Below are positions 7,608 through 13,260 of a stretch of DNA of 13,260 bases, in pieces. Both the position numbers and the translations under genes were made by a program. Every line of letters starts with the position of its first letter. Position 1 is the first letter of the stretch. The stretch lies in contig JAEZCR010000274.1 of NCBI GenBank assembly GCA_023433465.1, forward strand, positions 1 through 13,260, read 5' to 3'. This DNA is from Pseudomonadota bacterium (GTDB lineage: Bacteria; Pseudomonadota; Gammaproteobacteria; Steroidobacterales; Steroidobacteraceae). The notes under the pieces are model-generated. The model saw nothing but the letters and a program-made list of their open reading frames with translations, ran no database searches and was not told the origin of the DNA.

Positions 7608-8045
7608 ATGAACAAATATACCCGCTTCGCTGCTGTTACCGGCCTCGCACTCGGTGGCATTTTTCACGTCAATGCCGCGTCCGCCGCGGACTGCGAGATG
7701 AAATTCACGATGAGCGGCTGGTCCGCGTTCTACAAACGCGCCGACGGCACGGGTCACGTGACCTGCAATAACGGACAGTCGGCCACCGTGCGTCTACAGG
7801 CGCGCGGCGGTGGTTTGAGCGCCGGCAAGTCGACCATCGAAAACGGCCGTGGCGAGTTCTCGAACGTAAAGGACATCGGCGAGATCTTCGGCAACTACGT
7901 CAGCGCCGAAGCCCATGCCGGCGCCGTGAAATCCTCGAAGGCGCAGGTGGTCACCAAGGGTGAAGTGACACTTGCCCTGACCGGCACGGGTCGCGGCTGG
8001 GACCTCGGCCTCGCCATCGGCAAGTTCTCGATCAAGCGCAAGTGA
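7608..8045 (+). CDS. Small secreted glycine-rich protein of unknown function
   Basis: A 145-residue protein I do not recognise. Residues 1-26 form a Sec signal peptide (basic start, hydrophobic TGLALGGIF, cleavage after ASA), so it acts in the periplasm or outside. The mature part of about 119 residues has two cysteines (Cys29 and Cys53), which could form a disulphide. It is rich in glycine and alternating polar and hydrophobic residues, as in GEVTLALTGTGRGWDLGLAIGKFSI near the C terminus, suggesting beta strands or a lipid-binding fold. An in-frame TTG at 7599 would add three residues; the ATG at 7608 gives the better signal. It is isolated on the plus strand between two minus-strand units and stops directly against the next gene. 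Confidence 0.75.
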   Translation: MNKYTRFAAVTGLALGGIFHVNAASAADCEMKFTMSGWSAFYKRADGTGHVTCNNGQSATVRLQARGGGLSAGKSTIENGRGEFSNVKDIGEIFGNYVSAEAHAGAVKSSKAQVVTKGEVTLALTGTGRGWDLGLAIGKFSIKRK

Positions 8046-8912
8046 TCAACGCGTTTCGACCGGCTGCGGTGGCCGTTGCTGCCGCGACCGGCCGAGACAC
8101 GCGGTGAACTCCGCGCCGAACAGGAAGATCTGCGCGGAGTAGTACAGCCACAGCAGCAACGCGGCGAAGGATGCGGCCGCCCCATACGCGGTGGGCTGAG
8201 TTGCGCGTCCCAGATAGAGGCCGATCGCCCATCTACCGAGATGGAACAGCAGCGCGGTCACGAGCGCGCCGGTCAGGACGTGACGCCATGGCAGGCGCCG
8301 GGCCGGAAGATAGCGGTAGATCAACGCGACGATGCCCGTGCCGAGCAGGATCGACACCAGAAAGTCGATCGCGGCGAACACCCCGATCAGCCCCTCGAAG
8401 TGCCGCAGCACGAAGCCGCGCAACGTCGCGAGCGCAGTGGTCAGCGTGAGCGACACGAGCAACAGGAATCCGATCGCGAGGATGAAACCGAACGACACCA
8501 GGCGCGAGCGCACGGCGGCGCGCCAGCCGCGCGGGATGGCTTCGCGGCCGCCCCACACCTGGAGCAACGCACTCTCGAGCGCGGAGAACACCGTGCTCGC
8601 GCCGACGGCCAGCATGATGACGCTGAGGATCGTGGCCCACACGCCATCGACCGACTGCGCGCCACGCATCGCGCCCACGATCACTTCGGCGCTCGATCGG
8701 CCGAAGAGCAGCGTGAGCTGCCCCTGGACGTACGAAGACGCGACTTCCGCACCGACGATCCAGCCCACGATCGTCACGATGATGACCAGCAGCGGCGCGA
8801 GCGAGAACGCGCAGTAGAACGCGAGCGCGGCGCTGATGCTGGAGGCCTGGTCGGAAAGCCAGTTATCGACCGTGCCCTTCAGGATTCCCCACAACGTGCG
8901 TCGGCTGCTCAC
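8046..8912 (-). CDS. YihY/BrkB family inner-membrane protein
   Basis: A 288-residue multi-pass inner-membrane protein of the YihY/BrkB family, whose members were once mislabelled ribonuclease BN and whose molecular role is still unclear. About six membrane segments are visible, near residues 28-54, 92-112, 138-160, 176-200, 210-232 and 245-270. Family hallmarks are SAALAFYCAFSLAPLL near the start, IYRYLP at 198-203, and YGAAASFAALLLWLYYSAQIFLFGAEF at the end. The start is GTG at 8912; no strong ribosome site is seen. It lies 81 bp downstream of apbE on the same strand and could be the last gene of that transcript, although nothing ties it to flavin chemistry. Its stop codon touches that of the convergent gene. 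Confidence 0.9.
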   Translation of the reverse strand: MSSRRTLWGILKGTVDNWLSDQASSISAALAFYCAFSLAPLLVIIVTIVGWIVGAEVASSYVQGQLTLLFGRSSAEVIVGAMRGAQSVDGVWATILSVIMLAVGASTVFSALESALLQVWGGREAIPRGWRAAVRSRLVSFGFILAIGFLLLVSLTLTTALATLRGFVLRHFEGLIGVFAAIDFLVSILLGTGIVALIYRYLPARRLPWRHVLTGALVTALLFHLGRWAIGLYLGRATQPTAYGAAASFAALLLWLYYSAQIFLFGAEFTACLGRSRQQRPPQPVETR

Positions 8913-8993
8913 GCCCGGATTCTGCGCCCGCGCGCCGGCCTAACAAGATTCGATGGCCGTCGGCGGACTCCGGCGCGCCACGCCAGCGCGCGC

Positions 8994-10031
8994 CTACAGT
9001 TGCGCGCCAGGGCCCGCGTCGCGCCAGGCCTTGCTCGGCGACAGCCGGATGTCGTCGCCCGCGCGGACTATCAACAGCGCGCGCGCGCCGAGGCGATCGG
9101 CCAGCGCGATCGCGGCCTCGGGCGCCATCGCCATGAACACCGTCGCCAGCGCATCGGCCCGCATGCCGTCCGCGGCCACGACCGTCGACGACAGCGTCGC
9201 GTGTTCAACCGGGTAACCGGTGCGCGGATCGATGATGTGCGAGTAGTGCCGGCCGCCACTCTCGAAGAAGCGCCGGTAATCGCCGGCCGTGGCGATCGAT
9301 TCATCGCTGAGCGCCACGGCGGCGGGCACGAGACTCGGCCGGCCGGACGGATCGTCGGGACCCGGCTTCTCGACCGCCACGCGCCACGCTTCGCCGCGCG
9401 AGTTCACGCCGTGCGCGCGCAACTTCCCCGAAAGATCGATGAGGTAGTTAGTGACGCCGCGCGCCTCGAGGTACTCGGCGACGCGATCGACGCCGCGGCC
9501 CTTGCCGAGCGACGACAGGTCGACGTAGACGCCCGGCTCCTTGCGCGCGCGGTTCGCCGCCGCGTCGACTGCGAGCTTGCGCCAGCCCACGTGTACTCGC
9601 GCGGCGTCGATGGCCTGCGCGTCCGGCGCCTCGCGCCGCGCGGGGTCGGGACCGAAACCCCACAGGTTCACGAGCGGCCCCACGGTGAGGTCATAGGCGC
9701 CATCGCTTTTCTCCGCGAGTTCGCGCGCATAGGCCATGACGCTGGCGAGCTCGGGATCGACGTCCACCCAGTCGCCACTCGCATCCCGATTGAAACGGCT
9801 CAGCGCCGAATCGGCCTTGTAGGTGCTGAGCGCCTGGTCGACCTCGTCGAAACGCGCCTGCACGCCCGCGCGCAATTCCGCGGCGGGCGCGGGCAGCTCA
9901 CCGGCGAGCTTCACCGTCCACGCGCTGCCCATCGTGACCCCTTCGAGCAGGGTCTCGGGTAACACGACCCGCGGCGGTGGCGCGACGCAGGCCGCGAGCG
10001 CGCAGCAGAGAAGCGGGAGCAGCCGGCGCAA
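8994..10031 (-). CDS. apbE: FAD:protein FMN transferase (ApbE), lipoprotein
   Basis: A 345-residue periplasmic enzyme that moves FMN from FAD onto a Ser or Thr of a target protein, with Mg2+. Residues 1-15 are a lipoprotein signal with lipobox LAAC, Cys15 being the lipidated residue. Family blocks are MGSAWTVK (34-41), GAYDLTVGPLVNLWGFG (111-127), YVDLSSLGKGRGVDRV (169-184), the active-site HYSHIIDPRTGYPV (262-275) and the C-terminal MRADALATVFMAM. One oddity is LIDLSGKLRAHG (197-208), where the family usually has two glycines (GG), here SG. The start is taken as TTG at 10031, five bases after the DUF4198 stop, because it gives a proper lipoprotein signal. The frame is open far upstream, but there it overlaps the DUF4198 gene. 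It is the modifying enzyme for the operon's DUF2271 protein by inference. Confidence 0.93.
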   Translation of the reverse strand: MRRLLPLLCCALAACVAPPPRVVLPETLLEGVTMGSAWTVKLAGELPAPAAELRAGVQARFDEVDQALSTYKADSALSRFNRDASGDWVDVDPELASVMAYARELAEKSDGAYDLTVGPLVNLWGFGPDPARREAPDAQAIDAARVHVGWRKLAVDAAANRARKEPGVYVDLSSLGKGRGVDRVAEYLEARGVTNYLIDLSGKLRAHGVNSRGEAWRVAVEKPGPDDPSGRPSLVPAAVALSDESIATAGDYRRFFESGGRHYSHIIDPRTGYPVEHATLSSTVVAADGMRADALATVFMAMAPEAAIALADRLGARALLIVRAGDDIRLSPSKAWRDAGPGAQL

Positions 10032-10036
10032 ACTGA

Positions 10037-10840
10037 CTACTGCGGCAGCACTTCGAGCGTGGCGTTGTACGAGACCCGGCGCTTCTTCACGTTGGGCGCC
10101 GTGGATTTCTCGTCCTGCACGCCGGCGTCGATCCAGTACAGCCCCGGCGCCGGCCACTTGATGGTGACGAGCCCGTCCTTGTCGGTCTTCTGGACGATGG
10201 CCTCCGGCGAATCGCGGTAACGCGTGCCACCCCGGATCACCTCGACCTCGAGGTCCGCGGCGGGTTTGCCATCGAGCAGGAAACGCAGCTTCGCCGCTTC
10301 GCCGGCGTACAGATCGTTCGGGTGTTGCAGCGGAACGAGCTCGAGGCCCGCGCCCGTACCAGGTTTGAGGTCCGTCGGTGAGCCCACCGTCACGAAGGTC
10401 TCGATCCGCCGCAGCACCTGCTCGGCGTCGAGTTTGGCCGCGTTCGCCGGGATGTTCGCCGCCATCTCCGCCGCGGCTCCGCGCCAGCGCTTCGGCTTGC
10501 CCTCTTCTTCCCAGCGCGCCATCACGGCGTCCTCGCCGATCAGGACGCGATAGGTGCCGGGCTGGCGCAGCTCGAGATCGAAGGTGCTGCGGGTGCGGCT
10601 TTTCGCCACGTTCTGCGCGGCGATCGGCTGGCCGTCCGGCGTCACGATGGTGAGCCCGTCGACCGGCAACATGCCCTGGTTCACCGAGAACAGGTCGTCC
10701 GCCTGCGCGGCGTCGAACGCGACCCAACCACCCGAACGCGCGAGCACGGTCTGCGACGGCAGCAGCCAGGGCCGCGCCGCGAATGTCGCCGGCGCGGCGA
10801 GCATCGAGAGCAGCGCGAGACTCGTGATGTATTTCTTCAT
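10037..10840 (-). CDS. DUF4198-type periplasmic protein
   Basis: A 267-residue exported protein. Residues 1-21 are a Sec signal peptide (MKKYITSLALLSMLAAP, cleavage after TFA). The body starts RPWLLPSQTVL and contains DDLFSVNQGMLPVDGLTIVTPDG (48-70), then a beta-sandwich-like C-terminal half (from about 165) with LQHPNDLYAGEAAKLRFLLDGKPAADLEVEV and KTDKDGLVTIKWPAPGLYWID, the usual DUF4198 pattern. The ATG at 10840 has a GAGG ribosome site about 8 bases upstream. It lies between DUF2271 (23-bp gap) and apbE (5-bp gap), so it is almost surely co-translated with them. DUF4198 proteins are often linked to metal uptake; here the partners suggest part of a periplasmic flavin electron-transfer system. 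No flavinylation-type motif is obvious in it. Confidence 0.85.
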   Translation of the reverse strand: MKKYITSLALLSMLAAPATFAARPWLLPSQTVLARSGGWVAFDAAQADDLFSVNQGMLPVDGLTIVTPDGQPIAAQNVAKSRTRSTFDLELRQPGTYRVLIGEDAVMARWEEEGKPKRWRGAAAEMAANIPANAAKLDAEQVLRRIETFVTVGSPTDLKPGTGAGLELVPLQHPNDLYAGEAAKLRFLLDGKPAADLEVEVIRGGTRYRDSPEAIVQKTDKDGLVTIKWPAPGLYWIDAGVQDEKSTAPNVKKRRVSYNATLEVLPQ

Positions 10841-10863
10841 GGTCAGTACCTCGTCAGTGGCGC

Positions 10864-11376
10864 TCAGGGATTCAGCGTCAACGCGATGGCGCCGAGCTCC
10901 TTGGAGCCCTGGCCCGTCGCGGTCTGTTGCTTCTTGATGGGCCATTCGAACGGGATGCGCACGGCTTCGCGCCCACCTACTTCGCGCGCGGCTTCCACGA
11001 CCAGCGCGTACTGACCGGGCTTCAGGTTCGCGAGCGGCGTCTGCTTCGCGTCGAACTTGAGGATGTGCTGGCCAACCGGGCGCGTCGCGCCGGTGATGCC
11101 GTCCGCCGGCACCTTGAGATCGCGGCCGCCGCGCCGCCACCACTGGCGCAGGTCGGGCAGCCACTTGGTGTGATCGCCGCGCAGGTTGTACCAGACGGCG
11201 AGATTCGCGGCGATCGTCTGGTCCTCGCCCTCGATCCACATCGCGACGTACGGCCGGTGGTATTCGGCCACGGGCAGGTTCGGGATCTCGACGTTGAGGG
11301 TGAGGTCCGCGGCGCTCGCGCCGCCCGCGAGGACGGCCAGTGCCAGGCAGACGGCAATTCTGGACTTGCGGATCAT
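10864..11376 (-). CDS. DUF2271-type periplasmic protein with probable flavinylation motif
   Basis: A 170-residue exported protein. Residues 1-22 are a Sec signal peptide with cleavage after ASA. Aromatic, strand-like features typical of DUF2271 follow: YVAMWIEGEDQ (43-53), NLAVWYNLRGDHTKWLPDLRQWWR (58-81), and the C-terminal AIALTLNP. At 92-98 it has D-G-I-T-G-A-T, fitting the ApbE acceptor pattern D-x-x-[ST]-G-A-[ST], so Thr98 is the expected site of covalent FMN. The ATG at 11376 is preceded by GGAG at a good distance; a TTG at 11388 would overlap that ribosome site. It sits second in the operon, 20 bp after the PepSY-type gene. Function as a periplasmic flavoprotein electron carrier is inferred from the motif and from apbE in the operon. 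Confidence 0.87.
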   Translation of the reverse strand: MIRKSRIAVCLALAVLAGGASAADLTLNVEIPNLPVAEYHRPYVAMWIEGEDQTIAANLAVWYNLRGDHTKWLPDLRQWWRRGGRDLKVPADGITGATRPVGQHILKFDAKQTPLANLKPGQYALVVEAAREVGGREAVRIPFEWPIKKQQTATGQGSKELGAIALTLNP

Positions 11377-11396
11377 TCGATGCTCCAACTAACTAT

Positions 11397-12005
11397 TCAA
11401 TGCACGAAGAAGATCATGAGGCCGAGGACCAGGACCGTGCCGCCCACCACCAGCGGCCAGGTCGAGCGGCGCTGGCGGGCCTGGATCTGCAGGAGGATCA
11501 GGCCCGTCAGCGAGAAGAACAGGCACGCGGCCGCGACGACGTCGATGAAGATCGTCCACGCGAGCCCGGTGTTGCGGCCCTTGTGGAGATCGTTGAAGTA
11601 CGCGATCCAGCCGCGGTCGGTGGATTCGGACTTCGCCGCGCCGCTTTCGCGGTCGATGGAGACCCAGGCATCGCGCCCCGGCCCCGGCGCCGATAGATAG
11701 AGCTCCTCGTCGGACCACTCGACCTCGGCCGTCGACGCGCGGATCTCGAACTCGCGCTCGACCCATTCCGCGACGCCCACCGGCACGGGCGCGTCGGCCG
11801 CGGCCTGCGCGAGCTCGGCGCGCAGCGCGTCGGGCAGGGTTGCGTCGCGCGTCGACACGCGCGGCGTCGAGCCGATGGCCGAAGCGTGATTCAGCGTGAT
11901 GCCGGTGATGGTGAACAGCATGAGCGCCGTGAAGCACACCGCGGCGCTGATCCAATGCAGCAGGTGCGTCGTGCGGTACACGCGCAGGCGGACGCGGGAA
12001 TTCAT
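11397..12005 (-). CDS. PepSY-associated inner-membrane protein
   Basis: A 202-residue inner-membrane protein of the PepSY-TM type. Three membrane segments are seen: about 16-39, 149-174 and 183-200, with a periplasmic domain of about 110 residues between the first two. Histidines lie at the membrane edges: His14, His17, His40 and His141 (NDLHKGR, a family hallmark), plus the terminal His202. In related PepSY membrane proteins such histidines are thought to support electron transfer across the membrane; haem binding here is inference. The ATG at 12005 gives the expected basic N terminus, though no strong ribosome site is visible. It is the first gene of the operon with DUF2271, DUF4198 and apbE, and would be the membrane link passing electrons to the periplasmic flavoprotein. 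Confidence 0.87.
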   Translation of the reverse strand: MNSRVRLRVYRTTHLLHWISAAVCFTALMLFTITGITLNHASAIGSTPRVSTRDATLPDALRAELAQAAADAPVPVGVAEWVEREFEIRASTAEVEWSDEELYLSAPGPGRDAWVSIDRESGAAKSESTDRGWIAYFNDLHKGRNTGLAWTIFIDVVAAACLFFSLTGLILLQIQARQRRSTWPLVVGGTVLVLGLMIFFVH

Positions 12006-12077
12006 GCGCCGGTTCGACTCGACATAATCTCTAGAGCAAGGCTTGGGGACTTTCGTCCGGGAGCGCGAAAGCTACAT

Positions 12078-12096
12078 GAGAAGAATTCTTATTTGC
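12078..12096 (-). promoter_or_regulatory. Possible Fur-like box upstream of the PepSY operon
   Basis: On the minus strand GCAAATAAGAATTCTTCTC matches the 19-base Fur consensus at 12 positions by my count and is centred on a perfect 10-base palindrome, AAGAATTCTT (12081-12090). A TTGCAA hexamer (12093-12098) could be a -35 element, with the box then lying in the spacer, but the -10 is poor. It lies about 73 bases upstream of the first gene of the operon. Iron control would suit a reductase-like system. AT-rich sequence alone can produce such a match. Confidence 0.3.
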
Positions 12097-12109
12097 AACT
12101 TCTCTCTAT

Positions 12110-12133
12110 CTATAGGGCCTATACAGCCCATAG
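12110..12133 (-). terminator. Weak hairpin after the secreted-protein gene
   Basis: CTATAGGGC (12110-12118) and GCCCATAG (12126-12133) pair with one bulged A, just beyond the stop codon at 12139. No T run follows on the minus strand, so it is a poor intrinsic terminator. It may only mark the end of the transcript. Confidence 0.3.
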
Positions 12134-12138
12134 GGTGC

Positions 12139-13176
12139 TCATTGCGCGGCAACGGGCGGATTCGGCTCGAGCGGCAACGGGCGCGGGCGATCGAAACTCA
12201 CGGAGCCGAATTTCGGGGGCTTCAGTTTCTTCACGTTTTTCTTCCGCCAGGGCTCGTACTCCGCCAGCGTGAGACGTTCAGGAACCGCCGTACCCCACGA
12301 ATCGCGATGCAGCTCGCTCCAGACGAGTTCCTCGAGGAAGCCCGCCTCCGCCGCCTTGGCCAGGATCTTGAGGAACTTCGATTTTCCGCCGGCCTCGGCG
12401 TCCATCAGCAATGCGCCCTGGTACGCCGCGAGCTCATCCTCGAAGGTCGGAACATACGCTCCGCCGCACACCGGCATGTTCGCGGTGTTCTTCTCAGCGA
12501 TTCCGTTCAGGAAGATGAGGTAACCGAAGCCGACGCCCATGTCGTCGCTGGATGCGCTCGGGTCGAAGGCGATGTTCAGCGACGCACCGGGCTTTTTCGC
12601 ATCGGGATCGACCGGCTGCAGGTGCGGACGGATCGCATCACCGAACACGTCGAGAATCGCGCGGCGCGCCTCGCCGATCTCCTCGAAATGCGGCGCCAGC
12701 ATCGTGAACCGCAGTTTCACGAAGTGTTTCGCGGCGCCCGTGATCCACACGTAGGACGCGGCGTGTCCCTCTTGCCGATCCAGCTCGAACACCGCCTCGC
12801 GCGCGAGTGGCGCGTCGTCAGGAGGACTCAGGCGAACGAGTTGTTCGGTCTTCAGAACCGCGTTCTTGTAGGTAGGCGTCTGCTGGACACCCTGCTTGGC
12901 GATCTCGTATTCGAGGCAGGTTGGAATCGATTCGGCGCCATCGGGTATATCGGGAACGCCGGCGTCGTACACGTAGATGCTGAGCCTCGCCCCGTTGGCG
13001 TTGTAGTTGTAGCCGACACCCAGGCGCGGATCGTCGAACTTGCTGGGTGCGCCGGCGTAGACCAATGGCCCCAGTCGCGCCGGCAGCTCGAACGGCCCCG
13101 GCAGTAGTTTGACCGGTTCCTGCGCCTGCGTGCCGGTGGCGGCCATGGCAATCAGACAGACCAGCGGCTTGTTCAT
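12139..13176 (-). CDS. Secreted protein of unknown function
   Basis: A 345-residue protein I cannot assign. Residues 1-18 are a Sec signal peptide (MNKPLVCLIAMAATGTQA, then QEP). The mature protein looks globular and soluble, with no further membrane segments. The N-terminal half has strand-like stretches (GVGYNYNANGARLSIYVYDAG at 53-73, SYVWITGAAKHFVKLRFTM at 141-159) that resemble a periplasmic or lipoprotein sandwich fold. The C-terminal half has helical segments (about 245-290) and a basic, proline-rich tail (KKNVKKLKPPKFG, then PRPLPLEPNPP). Cys87 and Cys237 could form a disulphide. The ATG at 13176 has no strong ribosome site. It lies 133 bp upstream of the PepSY operon on the same strand, but the regulatory-looking gap suggests a separate unit. 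Confidence 0.75.
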   Translation of the reverse strand: MNKPLVCLIAMAATGTQAQEPVKLLPGPFELPARLGPLVYAGAPSKFDDPRLGVGYNYNANGARLSIYVYDAGVPDIPDGAESIPTCLEYEIAKQGVQQTPTYKNAVLKTEQLVRLSPPDDAPLAREAVFELDRQEGHAASYVWITGAAKHFVKLRFTMLAPHFEEIGEARRAILDVFGDAIRPHLQPVDPDAKKPGASLNIAFDPSASSDDMGVGFGYLIFLNGIAEKNTANMPVCGGAYVPTFEDELAAYQGALLMDAEAGGKSKFLKILAKAAEAGFLEELVWSELHRDSWGTAVPERLTLAEYEPWRKKNVKKLKPPKFGSVSFDRPRPLPLEPNPPVAAQ

Positions 13177-13260
13177 GCCCCAGTCTAACGCGCGGCGCGC
13201 TGGAGCCGGTCTCCCTCGCGCCGCCCACCCCCGCGCAGCGCGGGGCGCCCGCCCCCCCCC

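Noticed and set aside
7396..8946. Integron cassette with attC-like GCCTAACAA cores.
   Set aside because: No paired complementary core, no hairpin and no integrase; genes around run on as ordinary operons.
8076..9962. A 628-codon open frame on the plus strand.
   Set aside because: It runs antisense across both the YihY gene and apbE; its composition (Arg, Glu, His, Asp) is that of a shadow frame.
10032..10727. Upstream extension of the apbE frame and similar extension of the DUF4198 frame to 11239.
   Set aside because: These overlap the neighbouring genes and remove the signal peptides from the N termini.
12043..13107. A 354-codon open frame on the plus strand.
   Set aside because: It is antisense to the secreted protein, which has a proper signal peptide; no domain is visible in the plus frame.
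1..13260. CRISPR array, tRNA or rRNA genes, complete insertion sequence, toxin-antitoxin or phage genes.
   Set aside because: No regularly spaced repeats, cloverleaf-like segments, transposase motifs or such gene families were seen on either strand.
13228..13260. CCCCGCGC-A-GCGCGGGG palindrome and nine-C run at the right edge as a terminator or promoter.
   Set aside because: No T tract or promoter elements; the C run coincides with the window end and may be an edge or sequencing effect.

Overview
The window is a high-GC stretch of bacterial chromosome that is densely coded. The large TonB-dependent receptor ending in phenylalanine, Sec and lipoprotein signal peptides, and an LldD-type dehydrogenase point to a Gram-negative proteobacterium. 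A gammaproteobacterium is my best guess, but this is inference from gene style; there is no rRNA or other phylogenetic marker here.

Layout. At the left edge a 58-bp imperfect inverted repeat precedes a plus-strand FMN-dependent alpha-hydroxy-acid dehydrogenase of the L-lactate dehydrogenase type (95-1228). A gene-free convergent region follows (1229-1794). It carries a hairpin behind that gene and a clear intrinsic terminator for the minus-strand gene arriving from the other side. That gene is a 1021-residue TonB-dependent receptor (1795-4860), whose 214-bp upstream region contains a perfect 9-bp inverted repeat and seven GATC sites.

Upstream of the receptor, on the same strand, lies a tight catabolic operon read right to left: a broken kdgT-like permease (7324-7568), a DUF1537 four-carbon acid sugar kinase (dtnK type, 6072-7322) and a PdxA2-type dehydrogenase (5075-6067). 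Kinase plus PdxA2 is the known route from D-threonate (or D-erythronate) to dihydroxyacetone phosphate. The permease normally found with them is reduced here to two short fragments separated by a frameshift.

A small secreted protein of unknown function (7608-8045, plus strand) converges on a YihY/BrkB membrane protein (8046-8912), their stop codons touching. The rest of the window is on the minus strand. An operon of PepSY-type membrane protein, DUF2271, DUF4198 and ApbE (12005 down to 8994) looks like an extracytoplasmic flavin-based electron-transfer system. ApbE attaches FMN covalently to Ser/Thr, and the DUF2271 protein carries a sequence, D-G-I-T-G-A-T, that fits the ApbE target consensus. 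The window closes with a secreted protein of unknown function (12139-13176) and a C-rich end.

Most noteworthy are the candidate flavinylation operon, for which the likely acceptor residue can be named, and the threonate/erythronate operon with its dead permease.
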